Origin: Cyclina sinensis
Taxonomy: Eukaryota; Mollusca; Bivalvia; Venerida; Veneridae
DNA: 64,000 nucleotides
Assembly: GCA_012932295.1 (NCBI GenBank)
Contig: JAAONU010000014.1
Span: 4,715,063 to 4,779,062 of the forward strand
Reading direction: 5' to 3'
A program made the position numbers and the translations under genes. Below, piece by piece: positions 24,116 through 35,814 of this stretch. The notes beneath the pieces are model-generated. The model had not been told where the DNA came from, ran no database searches, and saw only the letters and a program-made list of their open reading frames with translations. Position 1 is the first letter of the stretch. Each line of letters begins with the position of its first letter.

Positions 24116-27100
24116 CTATTTCTTTGTCATAATAGCGCCACTATCATTCAGATATATAGGATTATCCGGTAACTGTTCTAGCTGTAGATCCCATATTGTC
24201 ACTAAATGTCTAACCTCTTTTTCCGCGATTGTAATACGTAAGCCAGTGGAATGAAGACCATCTTCCATCCAGTTAAATGTTAAACCTTGATGAGCTATAA
24301 ATCAAGAAGTTCATATTGTTACCAGAACAATAAAATACCTTACAAATAAACAGAACAGGAATAAAAAAAGTCCTTATCATAAAGGGGCTGTACTCCAGAT
24401 TTGATATAAACAAAAGTTTTACATCAATTAAATGTCTAGATGCCCTGAGACTATAACATGATATTTTACTTCAAAACTGATTATAAAAGTCAAAATAGAA
24501 CAAAAAAATATATTTGCACTTCAGCTTGATATGATCTGTGAACCATCATGTTAACAAAATGTTTCCAACGCTGTTACTGTCACCACTATCGCGGCAAGTG
24601 AAATAACAGTAATTTACTTTAAATTTTGTACGGAATAGTTATACCGTCGCGTAACGGTATAGCACTATGAAAGTGAAACAATCAATGTATAAAGTGATTA
24701 TCTGACTTATTTTTTTGTCAGTAAGTTAGTTTTTAAGCATTAGTCATAAATATTACAAGAAATTTATAATACAAAAAAAATTATTTTTTGTCATCTGGAG
24801 GCCAGTCTCTTTAATATCACTCTGCGAAAGATTTTTTATTCTATGTCATTTACCTTCCAAATGCTCCCATTTAGTTTGACCTTTAACGTTTTTTTGTCGA
24901 ATAATTTAGTCTTTTATCACTACAGACAGCTTTACAGGATGAAAAACTCAAACATGCACATGAAACCAAAAGCACAATTGAAATTGATCTAAGAAATATT
25001 TTGATTCCTAAGAAAATCAAGGTAAAACTACTTCTGCTTTCTGTTTGCGATCAAAAGCTTTCTTATTACAGAAAACTTAATTATTTCTTGAAGAATTTCA
25101 GCCTTTGTGTCGATTAACCCTCTAATACAATAAAACATTTAAGAGTTTTGTGTTATGAGTCATTTGTGGCAAGATAACTTACCTTCAAAATTAGGGTATA
25201 ATGTGTACTCCTTTTTCTGTCTTGTGTAATATAGATACTCCATCTCCCACATTGAGTCCCTCTTTCCTTTACGGGAAAGTGTTAGATACCACTTTGTTGA
25301 AATATGGTTTTCAGGTAAAGGAATAGGAATATTTACACGTTTATTGATCTTGTACCAAGATATGAATTCTGCCCAATTTCGGTTATTTGGAGAAAATCCT
25401 GACGTGCCTAAGGTTGGATACAGAAAAACCTTATTTTCTGTTGGAACATCTAAGCAACATTTACCATCACTATGCCTAACACTTTTTCCTTGTAAGGAAA
25501 ACCCGGAAATATCGTGCTTATTACTATACTTTTTATGTACAAGTTTCAAATAAGAGTAGAAGTATGGAGACACTGTTAAATCATCTTCCAGGATCACAGC
25601 TATCTCAGAAGAACTTGAGGTGGGGTACCATGTCTGAAGTTAGAAAAAACAAAAACGGATTTAACAATTCATTGTTGTGCTCGCAACACAATTCCCCTAA
25701 CGGTTCCGCCTTGAGAATAAACCAGAGCTACCGTTAAATGTGATAAACTCTAACGCAAAACACCTTATTAGAAAAACAGAGGAAATATAGAATGCTTCAC
25801 ATGTATCTACACTTATTGGTGGTCTTGCACACCAAGTTTGAAATAGATTGTCCTAGAGATATGAAAATAATTTGCATCACAAGAATTTGATATAACGGGC
25901 GGTAAAACTGTAGAGCGCGCATTTCTACAACAGATTGACTGCAAGCCCGGCCGACCGACCGACTGTAAAATTACTCCGGTATACCCGCGCAAAGAAGGTT
26001 AGGCGTGGAATTTGAGAATTACATTCATGAATTTAATATCATATAACTTTTTAGTTATTAAAGAATCTATCTGTTATAGCCATATTTTGACTATTGCCGT
26101 TAAAATAGCTAAAAATATTTTTGATCGAGGTAAAAAAAAATGTTGTGAATCATTTCCTTCTTGCCATCTATTCATATACTAAGTTTCATTGTCCTAACGT
26201 AAACGTTTTTTATGTTTACGTGGAATCTAGATTTCCGGACAACCAGACGGACAGACAGACAGTGGGCAAAGCTATATTCCCCCCCCCCCCCCCGATGTAT
26301 ACAACGGTAGCGGACTAACAATATTTTAATTCTTGAATTTCCAAAAAAAAGCAACATGAACTATTTTGTAATAGTATGCATCTCATGTTTCTTTTCTTTA
26401 CTTACTAATACGTTAAATCTTCATTTTATGCAACTTTCTGAAATGTTTTATGATGCACAGTTGGTAAAAACATGCTGCGTCATTAATTGTCTTAGTCTAT
26501 CAAAATAAAAGTAGCCTGCCAAGATTTCATTGATCTTAAACTTATTTCCTACCCGGTTCGTTGAAATTTATCGGGCAATAAATGAAAAGCTCCTTCATTA
26601 ATGTATAAACTAAGCTAAGTATTGTAAAACAAACACTTCCCCTTTTCGAATGGGGAATGAAGAATTCGACAAATTTCAATAAATATTTTTGTACAAAAAC
26701 AATAATTTTATATTACTGTAAGCCATTGTCCAGTTATTCCAACATGCACTGGATGAACAAAAACATGGCATATTCCTTTGGTAAAACTGAACTTTTGAGC
26801 TGCATTTAAAGTCTCGTTGTGAATGAGATTCAACTTTGATCTATCAAGCCAAATTTCAAAAACAACATTGTCTCCTTCATAATAAGCCTTTTCCAACGAT
26901 TCTAGTAATCTCAACAGTGGACGTGGTCTATTGTAAGTTATAACGATCACTCTTAAATCAGCGGGTTTTCTTTTTGGACTGTATCTGTCAATAAACATAC
27001 ATCCACCGGTGTATTTGTCACCTTCAGTCTCGTTTACCAAAGTCAGGTTGGCCATAGCCGAGGGAAGATACACAAAATTTCTATCTGAGCCTGTATTTAC

Positions 27101-27190
27101 TTGCGTCATACCCATCAGAATCAAATGAATTCCACATAGCACTAATGATGACGTCAATATGATTTTTGTCTTGTACTTGACGGAAACCAT
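24116..27190 (-). CDS. GT-2: putative type II Golgi glycosyltransferase, unit 1 (3 coding exons, 367 aa)
   Basis: Coding exons are A 26717-27190, B 25183-25633 and C 24116-24294. Junctions: ACA|GTAATA to TTCAG|ACA (phase 0), and GAAG|GTAAGT to TATAG|CTC (phase 1). Lengths 474+451+179 give 368 codons with stop. Residues 9-27 (ILTSSLVLCGIHLILMGM) form a signal anchor after a short basic tail, so the catalytic part should face the Golgi lumen. NLT, NET and NET sequons suggest N-glycosylation. VIVITYNRPRPLLRLL (about 81-96) opens a GT-A-like nucleotide-sugar fold, and VILEDDLTVSP (EDD at 174-176) is the probable metal/UDP-sugar motif, as in GnT-I-like enzymes. Exon C ends in IYLNDSGAIMTKK. Another acceptor (CCTTTCAG) at 27232 implies an upstream 5' UTR exon. 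Donor and acceptor sugars are unknown. Exon A may have a different history from B and C (see findings). Confidence 0.8.
24640..24661. other. Short perfect hairpin in GT-2 intron 2
   Basis: TATACCGT and ACGGTATA form an 8-bp stem with a CGCGTA loop. It is conserved in unit 2 (about 52566-52587). Function, if any, is unknown. Confidence 0.4.
25634..26716. other. GT-2 intron 1 with C-rich tract
   Basis: Intron of GT-2. At about 26240-26295 it holds CCAGACGGACAGACAGACAG followed by a run of 15 C, a typical end of short dispersed repeats. In unit 2 the run is replaced by CCCCCTCC. Divergence from unit 2 here is several-fold higher than in the unit bodies. A GGCCGACCGACCGACTG run lies near 25950. 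Confidence 0.6.
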
Positions 27191-27392
27191 AGCTGCATCC
27201 AGAGCTAAGTAGATATCGTACTGTGTGTATTCTGAAAGGCTAAAAAATGAATACATACACTTAATATCTATATAAATATATAATATATAATTTATGATAC
27301 ATTATACATGATATTATCCAAATGTAGCTACGCAAAATTAGTCTGAGTTTTTGTGTTTCTATATCCTTGTTCAGCTTGTGTTTTCTTTACAG

Positions 27393-27516
27393 ACAGCCGA
27401 AAAATTACAGAATCACAGGTACTGGGAATATAACTGAAACCCTAAGCATGCTTGTGAATAAAATCCACTACTTTAGATAAACCTGCCATACCGTACGACT
27501 ATCGGGTGATGGAAAA
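27393..27516 (+). pseudogene. Candidate exon on plus strand, frame broken in unit 1
   Basis: Flanked by a strong acceptor (TGTTTTCTTTACAG) and donor (GTAAGTG). The counterpart in unit 2 (55245-55369, 125 bp) is open; here a 1-bp deletion near the start and a TTTAGATAA change break it. It lies head-to-head with GT-2, about 160 bp from that gene's first visible acceptor. The gene it belonged to is not recognised. Confidence 0.4.
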
Positions 27517-27624
27517 GTAAGTGTTTTTACCGAGTTTGTATCAAGGACTGCGAATCAAACTGTAATCATGCATATTCATCAATTTCTCACAATAGGTATA
27601 AAGGAGGGATGGGGAACACCGGTT

Positions 27625-27756
27625 ACCGGTGATTTGCCCTTAGCGCGTGACCCAGTGATTTGCCATTAACGCGTGACCCGTTGATGTGCTCTTAGCGAGT
27701 GACCCGATGATGTGCCATTAGCGCGTGACCCGATGATTTGCCTTTAGCGCGTGGCC
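27625..27756. repeat. 26-bp minisatellite, five copies
   Basis: Unit of the form GTGATTTGCCCTTAGCGCGT plus GACCCG, repeated five times with substitutions. At the end of unit 2 (55473-55552) only about three copies remain, and the junction with the rearranged unit 3 falls directly inside the array. Confidence 0.9.
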
Positions 27757-27816
27757 ACTAGATTTCCCTTTTGAGGGTCCTGGCCTTTGTGGTGATTGCT
27801 CTTTTACCCCATACAG

Positions 27817-27897
27817 TGGTATGGAAAAAACTTCTGGTATAGAAAGTCGAGAGAAAATCATTTCACTGGAAGACAGGGGAAGTTACAGAAAGATTAA
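27817..27897 (+). CDS. Candidate terminal exon on plus strand
   Basis: Acceptor ACCCCATACAG precedes an open frame of 26 codons (WYGKNFWYRKSRENHF, then TGRQGKLQKD) ending in TAA. Its phase (0) matches the donor of the exon at 27393-27516 as read in unit 2, giving the join SGDGK-WYGKN. Unit 3 has lost it by rearrangement. Evidence is limited to splice signals and phase. Confidence 0.3.
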   Translation, partial: WYGKNFWYRKSRENHFTGRQGKLQKD

Positions 27898-27949
27898 AAA
27901 CAATAATTCATCTTGTATAAGAACATGTACATTGCATTTCAAAGCAACT

Positions 27950-29986
27950 TTAAATATTGTTTTTGTTAAAAACATAGATACTTGTGTTCATGACTGTGGC
28001 GTCCTCTTACTGAAACGTAAACTAAAAAGATAAAAAATGGATAACAAAGAAAAGAAGCCGACGTTAGAACGGTATTATTTTGAAACTTAAAACCCTGGTA
28101 GCGTTATTTAGACAAGTAGATTAAGACGTCACCTACAAGTGTTCAATAAACACCATTTTCATCAAACCTCTCTATGTCAAATACCATAGGTCATTCTTAT
28201 TTGCCACGATGTTTGGGAAAATCGACGCATATCTTATCTTTTAGACAAAGTTATGTACAGTTACCCGATACTCATTCAATTCTCAGATGTGGACGAGTCT
28301 AATAAAAAGGGGAGTGCAGTCTGATCTTGATCTGCACTGTTTGTTATTAGCCATTTAATTTTCTGGACGAATTATGGGTCATGAATTATAAGTAGTATTA
28401 ACTATAACTAGATGACCTTTACAACGTACATCTATTCCGACCCAAGAGAGACATGAGGGTTACTAAAAAAGTACTGTGCATGTGGGTTTGTTTTAGGAAA
28501 ATATGTTGTTTTTTTTGTGTTGGTGTCATAAAAAGATGTTGAAAATTTTGTACTTTAGAATGTTAATTTTATTAATGAAATCTATTAATTTTGGAAATTT
28601 ACGTAAATAGAAACATTAATATAATGGGAAAATGTCCAAGTTAACATGAGAGGACAGATAAACTTTTCGAACATCTCTTTCAATAATGTATCTGGCTTTA
28701 GATATACATTTACAGCGATATTGAAGCACCAGCGATTGTCTGGCGTTGTTGAACGTGGATACCAATTATTTTGCAAATAAGGGAGGATTTCAACCTTATT
28801 TCTTATATTTGGTTGATTGTGTTAAATTATGTTAGATCTATGGGTCTTCTTTGATAAAACTTTATGGTTAAGTATGTAGAAAATATTATTTAGATGCGAA
28901 TCAATGTACCCTCGAAACCGTATGTGTAGTGATAATTCAGCGTATAAATTGATTTCTTGTGATAATGTTGAACTGGCCCCGCTGTATTTCCAAGATGGCG
29001 TTAAACTGATAAACATATGTACATTAAAGCAAAGCACTGAAAGTACTGCAAAACCTGTGGCATAGTGCTGGGTTTATGTTTTCAAGTAATGGATACATGC
29101 ATGTAATGCAATTCCTTTATCCGAGAGAATTTATCTCTGTGCAATAGAGGTCCATTGGAGCTAGTCTCATTGAGCTGAATATGATAAAAATCTTTTTTTA
29201 CCTGCCTTGCCATAAATTATAGTCCAACTTCACTGGAAACTTTTTGTACATAATTACTGAACACTCTAATCAATACTGATCATCACTGATCTTGATCATT
29301 TTCAACACTTATTTATCAAATTTAGTATTGACAATTCCACTTATTTTTCTAAAACTCTGTGGTACTCCAACTATAATGTTCTAGAAAAGTACAAGAGTAC
29401 TATTATACCAACCATGATTTATGCATACTGACCAATATTGTAAGTTCTGTTGGTGGTTTACTGGTAACAGTTGCAGTCTAGTACATGTTCTTTCCAGTAA
29501 TTTTAGGAAGGTAAACTGACTCTGAAATGAATACAACTGTAAAGAGGGGGTAAAACTTTAGCTGATAATAAGTTTACCACAAACACAAGAAAGCAATACT
29601 TGTTAACATTATCTTTATTCAAAAAAAATAAAACTATCAAAAACAACAATTCACTAGAAATGTGTCCATGGGACATATTTTCCCCAGTCATGTACCATAA
29701 GCAGATGATAAAAATTAAAGAGGCAGGTGGAGTGTCAAAAGCAGTATAATTGTTACATTTATTTAATGGACAGCGTGCTGCAAAACACAACACTATAAAT
29801 GTGAAGACATTTTGGTTGTTATCAGAAATTTAGTCTATAAAGGTCAAAACTCTGACAAATTTGGAGATGTACTGCCCAATTTTGCAAGTAACCTGTATTT
29901 TTATAAGATACATACACATGCAAAATATGAAAATATCTAAGCATTTTTCTTTAAATGAACAGAAATTTTATTTAAGTAGCAAATAA
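27950..29986. other. Non-coding stretch, counterpart of 1-2032
   Basis: Same content as in unit 1, including the MITE fragment at about 28290-28360. Small differences: an extra 5 bp (TCTGA) near 29851 and scattered substitutions. The longer minus-strand frame at 29503-29793 arises from one substitution and is not supported as a gene. Confidence 0.5.
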
Positions 29987-30260
29987 GTCAACAAGAGCAC
30001 CGCTAGGCGGAGCATTATATGCCCGAAGGGTGTTTTTAGCTCACCTGAGCAAATGCTCGATGTCATGTTCCAACCAAGCCAGGTCAAGGTCACCAGTGGT
30101 GTCTAAAGATATGAGCCATGTGTTTCATTTTTGCTTCATATCTTTTTCACCCCTGGAATGAATCCCATGAAACTGATCAAATATTCAGCTCATCAAGATG
30201 ATATGCAGAACCCATGTTCTAACCTGGCCAGTTCAATCTCAAGGTTCAATAAATATCCTG
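29987..30260. repeat. AGCTCACC-type dispersed repeat, unit 2
   Basis: Counterpart of 2033-2300, nearly identical. Confidence 0.55.
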
Positions 30261-30559
30261 TATACAGATGTTAACATCAACACAAGGCAATAAAAAATAC
30301 CCCAATAGTCAATAAAGAACAAAAAACTTCCACTCCAATATTTGTTTATTTACAGTATATCATAGCTTGCTGGCCACCTTTTCACCCAATATTCCACATC
30401 ACTTAAATGTCGTCCACAAATAACACGTCAGTGTTATACTTTTCTTGTTGATCATTTCTCTAAAGAGGTTCAATGGTACTGTCCAAAATGAAAGATTGAC
30501 AAGTCACTTTTAGTTATGTAGCAGGGTAAGGGTTAAAACAGTCCTCTGACTTAGTAGTT

Positions 30560-30791
30560 AAGGGTCATGCAGATTGGTTTTTTTTCAGATTCGGAATACA
30601 CGTACTCGGTCTTTTGGTAAACTTTTCTGCAACTGCCGTTAGTACAACATAGTCTGGTACATACTCTTTTGTAACTGAGGACGCTTTGGTGGTGTATTCA
30701 ACTTTCTTTTGAGTAGTTGTTGTAGCTGTGGTCGTTGCTAACAAAGGCGATAAAGTTTTAAGTATGTTGAGTAGGTAAAAACAATGAAAAA
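30560..30791 (-). CDS. Candidate Thr-rich exon, unit 2
   Basis: Counterpart of 2594-2835. The acceptor is kept and the frame stays open through KEYVPDYVVLTAVAEKF, with changes I to V and G to Y relative to unit 1. The following poly(A) run is one base shorter, which shifts the frame after PNLKK, so the true 3' end of the exon probably lies before or at the A run. Confidence 0.3.
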
Positions 30792-32551
30792 CTGTAAGAC
30801 ATCGGCCACTTTGTATTTCTTTATTTACTATTTTCGAGCATGTTCAAGAAAAATAAACACTTAAATCATTTCTGAGGCTTTAAATTGAAGTAGTAGGATA
30901 TTTTCTTGTTCTTTTCGACTTATCCGTAATCTGAGAAGATATTTTGAAACCGATTCAGTTGTGCGAACACAAGGAAGTATCAAACGTAAAATATTACCCA
31001 AGTGATACCAAAACTCTTTTTGTATACCCACATTGTAGAGGTTAGTTTTATTTTAAACCATCTTGGAGGTATAAATACTTTCTCATACAAACAATAACAT
31101 GGTTTATATTCATACATAACATAGATCAAGTTTGTACGCTTGTGTGTAACTACATTTGTTATGGAATGTTAACATTCAAAATGTTCATTATAGTGAAGGT
31201 AAAAAAAGTCCTTCACAGATTCACTGTACAAAATATTTATCGCATTTTAACATCCATGTTTTGAAATGTGAATAAATATGTTTGATGTCCTTCACTAACA
31301 GTATGTACTTCATTCTGTCTTCGAGAAAATAATCCACCATTTAAAGAGTGGTTTTAAATAAATGATTTTCAAGTTAAAGTTTAGAACCATTGCGCATTTC
31401 TTTTTCCTTTTTTTCTTTTTGTTTTCTTTTTTGTACATATAAGTGAAAAAATACAGGGAAATTAGGACAGGGATTCATAACCTATATGTCAGTAATTTTA
31501 TTTTTCAGTTATTTTAATTCGATTTAAATGAAAATTATAAAGAACTTCACACCTACCTGGATGACTCTTCCAGTATAATCCCATATCGATTAACAGGACT
31601 GCAAAATGTTATTTTCAGAAAGCTTAATACCTAATGAGACGACACACGTAACAAGTTTCTTGAAGAGAAACAAAGCAATTATACTTTAATCTTTCAGCAT
31701 ACAAAACGCATACATTTGTTAAAAACCTAAACCTTATTAAAGCTGAGTCAGACATTACCTCAAGATTTTGTAACCAATGAGATCACTTGGTTTAAACAAC
31801 ATAACAAATTTAAGGTGTGTTTACATTTACTCTAGCATAAAATCGCTTGTTTTTGCCCGTTTTGCATATGTTTTAACGAGAGCAAAAAGGTGTGTAAACA
31901 ACGAAGTTCTCGCGCTCACGCGCTGTTATAAACCTGTTTTCAGTTATGCGCGTTACAGGGCCTTTGTAAATAATGGACGCTGATCCGTCTTTTTTGTCCC
32001 AGATCGGCTGTTTATGTAACTTTGCAGGTCGGAACGTAGACAAAACATTCATGATTATTGATAAAATCAATGGCTGGCCTTGTTCAATTGTAAATCCACA
32101 TGAAATCCTTCCAAATATTTTTTAATCGACACTTTTTAAGTTTCAAGATGGCCGCTCGACAAGTTGAAAACACGTGTCGCCCTGAAACGCATATTTAAAA
32201 CACGTATCCATAACAACCTAAAGGCGACTGTACTATTATTTATTTATTTATCCTTTTTTTCGTAAACATGTCTTTTCTAGATCATTTTATGCTAGAATAG
32301 CGTTAAAGCACGTTTTTTGTGTTATAACATCAGCAGAATCCCTCGGGATTAAAAAAGAATTAAAAAAAAACACAACTTAGTGTACATGTACTTCCTTTAT
32401 TTTATTTTGTACGTTCTTGGAGTACATTTCTGAAATATATATGTTTAAGCACGAGATGTAATGTAATAATGAGAGAGGGGTTCTACTCTAGATGGCTATC
32501 ACTCAATAAGAAAAAGTTGATTTCGGTTGACAAAATTGCCTCATATAGGAC
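30792..32551. other. Non-coding stretch with empty TIR-element target
   Basis: Counterpart of 2836-4594. The unoccupied TTAAA target lies at 31341-31345, and the CpG-richer patch with CAAGATGGCCGCTCG near 32146. Confidence 0.45.
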
Positions 32552-32860
32552 TTATGATATAAATGTTGATATACAACGACGGTGTTGTATGCGTATGATA
32601 CTACTGTTTGATAAAAATAGTCGCTCCTCAGTAGTTTTGAAAGCAGACTGCGAAGTTTTTTTCTGTCTTGAAGCTAAGGTCCGGATAAGCAATATGTCAT
32701 CTACAAATATAGGAATGTCTTGTAGCAATATCGCGATAAAACCTGCAGCTAATCTTCTCATGATTTCAGCAATGGCCTCTACTTGCCTCGGAGCAATGTT
32801 TTGAAATAAAAGTCGTCGAAACTTTGCTTCTTCATTGTTTAAGTTTCTCAAATAATTCAA
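32552..32860 (-). CDS. 102-codon ORF, unit 2 copy
   Basis: Identical protein to 4595-4903. Identity alone does not show selection because the surrounding DNA is also almost identical. Confidence 0.3.
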   Translation of the reverse strand: MNYLRNLNNEEAKFRRLLFQNIAPRQVEAIAEIMRRLAAGFIAILLQDIPIFVDDILLIRTLASRQKKTSQSAFKTTEERLFLSNSSIIRIQHRRCISTFIS

Positions 32861-33226
32861 TTATCGAAACACTATTGACCGTTCCATAGTTCCGTTTTTT
32901 CTCACTTACTGTTCTGTACTTTCTTCCATATATTCTTCATACAACTCGGGAACGGTTTAATTGTCCACCACTTAACCATACAGAAATCTACGTTTCAGAA
33001 TAGCGTATTTTACGCTCTCCTCTGTTGTTAATCCTCTGTGTCAGTGAGCTGAGTGACTGCCTGCTTAATGGCTTTATAGATAGGATCATCACACCAAACC
33101 ACATCAGTCTGGTACTGAAATTATACACATACAAGGGAGAACACTCACAATTCCATAATCTTTTGACTTTTAAAATACCGAATTATAAAAGATCTTGCAT
33201 TCAGTTATATGCAATTATATCATGAA

Positions 33227-33249
33227 GGTCACGTGACCCGTCCGCCATT
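33227..33249 (-). promoter_or_regulatory. Palindromic E-box plus YY1-like motif, unit 2
   Basis: Exact copy of 5270-5292. Confidence 0.3.
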
Positions 33250-33254
33250 AAAGG

Positions 33255-34789
33255 TCTGCTCAACCTCTCTACGATGCTTAAGTTCCTTATCACTTTGTAT
33301 AACTTTAGCACATTTCAAACTTACAACCTGCCTATTTTCTCAAAAATAATATCATTTACTTGTATTTTTGTTACTATTACGAGAGTTGTATTCCTTATTT
33401 GAACATGATATTAACTTTGTGTAAATATACGTTTCCTGCACCTGGTAGTCATACACAAATTCGGAAGAACGGGACTGCAGTAAATCGGTAAAACTCAAAG
33501 AAAATAAAATAATATTACATACAGTTACACGCTTGATGTTCTATTTAGAATCGCAAGTCAATGTTCTTAATCGAGACACTAGAAGCGTTTTACATCATTA
33601 TTTTTCATAAGGTCATAATAATTATGGATATTCATCTAAAATTATTTAACTCATGAAAGACTATGAAGAACCATGGACTTTTGAAAATGGAAGCCTGAGC
33701 TGTGTAAAACACACTTTGAAAGTACTGTTCTCCTTTTCGAAAACTGAAACTATGACCTCAGTTAACAACTCTGAAACCTGACAAAATTAAACATCTCGCT
33801 CGAAAACCGCACGTTCACTCAGTTTTAACCAAAATCTAGTTTATAATTTGATACAGTTTCAAAGAATATTCGAAAATGAAGGTCACTCAGCCGATTCTTT
33901 AATAATCAAATTCTCTTTTCCGTGTCATCTACACAACCATGTATATACAACTTGTCTAAATTGGGTCAAGAGTACATGTGTTCTTATTGTGATTCAGGTA
34001 AATAGTCATGAGTGGTATTTCATAAAGCCTTTGTGCTGATTTTCAGTTGTGATTTCAGTGTGAAACTGGTATATCTTGATCGATAATGTTACCAAAATTT
34101 GCTGGCTTCCTCTTGCTATTGTTTGGGACTATTTTTTTGTCCTTGGGAACAACTTTCATATGCAGTGAAGGACCTACTTGACGCATGTGACAGTTATGAA
34201 TTCCCAACCTTAAAATAGAAAGGGAAATAGTATTGTAGCCTTGTTTAGAAAATCACTAGGTAGTAGCAGATGAAATTCCATTGTAGTGTACATGTTCTAT
34301 ATAGTATATATGATATAGTATTTCACTAGCAGGGAAAACAGTTTGATTAATAGATTCTTACATTGAAATATTCTGTATTGTATTTAAATATGTGTTTGTC
34401 ATAAGTAGAAATAGTTTAGCTTGACTCATAGATATTTAAGCTGTACTGAAGTGTATCATAATTAACAAGTCATTGACCTTGAGTATTTTGACCTTGATTT
34501 TTTGTGATAGTTAATAAAACTTGGTAACAACAATAGTTAGTGGAAAACTGACTATCAATAGAGTTAAAGTTATTAACTTGCAACTAAGTTTATTTAAATT
34601 AAATTTTAATCCAAAAATTTATAAACATATTTGTTTAAAAAAAATATATACTTGTAAAAAAATTACTGTTGCTGTTATAGTGAATAACATTTCAATTGTA
34701 ATAATCTAATTGATTGTTAAACTCATTTAGTATATTACATTATACTGGAAAATGAAGAAATATGCACTTATTTATCAGAGTAGAACCAG
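33255..34789. other. Non-coding stretch, unit 2
   Basis: Counterpart of 5300-6860 with a 32-bp deletion near 34170. No gene seen. Confidence 0.4.
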
Positions 34790-35133
34790 GACCATTAAGT
34801 TAAGTACGAAACTTAACTTAGGTGGACTTTGAGTGAATTGTTTCATTCATTATCTACCCTTAAGTTGAGTGTGGACAATCTTAAATTTAGTTTTATTCCT
34901 TATTCAACTTCGGTGAAGTGAGCACTTCAGTTACCGGAACTAAGCTTGGCTTTGTGGAAACATTACGTGAGCTGACCTGTGTATAACTGAATTACAACAT
35001 GTACTTCTGTGCAGTAGACACTTAACGCAGTTCATACTTAGGTTAAACTTAATTAAGTTGACACTTATGTCTGACTTAAGTGAAAGAGTGAATTTTTTTG
35101 AAGCCCCAAACTTAACTTAAATATAAGTGTCTT
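34790..35133. repeat. TTAAGT-rich palindromic repeat, unit 2
   Basis: Counterpart of 6861-7204. Confidence 0.4.
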
Positions 35134-35287
35134 AAAAAAATCGCTTTTGTGTAGGGAACAGACTTGATTTGAAAATTAGTCGTGTGTCGTGTTTTTTTTT
35201 ATTTTGCATTTTACACTGTTTGAAGTTAAAAGGAGTTGAAACGAAACAGAAACAAAAACCGCTTAGCGTTTATCAAGACTGCAGCAA

Positions 35288-35548
35288 ATGCTAAACGAAT
35301 CACTTGAGATAATATGCTATACTGATAAGAAATTGAACTATCCTAACACTACAGCCATAATTCAAGAAACAGTACACAGCATGTTACCATCAGGTATTGA
35401 CATTACACCTGCAGTTATACAGTATAGTTATGGCAAAAGCATGGAGGTTAAAGTAAACTTGTCAAACCTTACAACAAATACTGTCATTATTCCACCTAAA
35501 GCTGTTATAGCTGAAATACAACCAATCTCAGTTGAAGACAAAGACTGA
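35288..35548 (+). pseudogene. Retroelement pol fragment, unit 2
   Basis: Counterpart of 7361-7621, same length and open, with two amino-acid differences. Same position next to the truncated 3' side of GT-1. Confidence 0.4.
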
Positions 35549-35814
35549 TCAGAAAAGCTCATCCTGAGCACTTTGTGCTAAGGTGAGCTTAAAATGCATA
35601 TGAAACTTAAAGCGCAATTAACAAAAGAAATATTTAATTGTTAAGAAAAACAACATAACTAGTTCTGCTTTCTGTTTGCGATAAATAGCTTTTCTTACAA
35701 TAGAAAGCTTACTTATTTTTTGACAATTTTCAGACTTTCTGTTGTTTGTTCACCAAATGCAATAAAATATTCAAGAGTTTTGTGTTATAAGTCATTTGTG
35801 GCAAGATAACTTAC

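Larger units (their letters stand above)
1..27949. repeat. Tandem segmental duplication, unit 1 (left end cut by window)
   Basis: Base 1 matches base 27950, and the two sequences stay collinear to about 27.6/55.5 kb with small indels (offset 27918-27956). Substitutions are few over most of the length (about 4 in the first 850 bp). Every element in the unit (GT-1, GT-2, LINE, Tc1-like element, MITEs, inverted arms) recurs in unit 2 in the same order and orientation. From about 25.45 kb to the right end the match to unit 2 falls to roughly 96-97%. A real recent tandem duplication and an assembly joining of two haplotypes both fit the high identity. Confidence 0.97.

Noticed and set aside
26275..26295. 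C15 run, and the G16 run near 61440, as functional G-quadruplex elements
   Set aside because: Simple homopolymers at repeat ends, not conserved between units (the C run is absent in unit 2).
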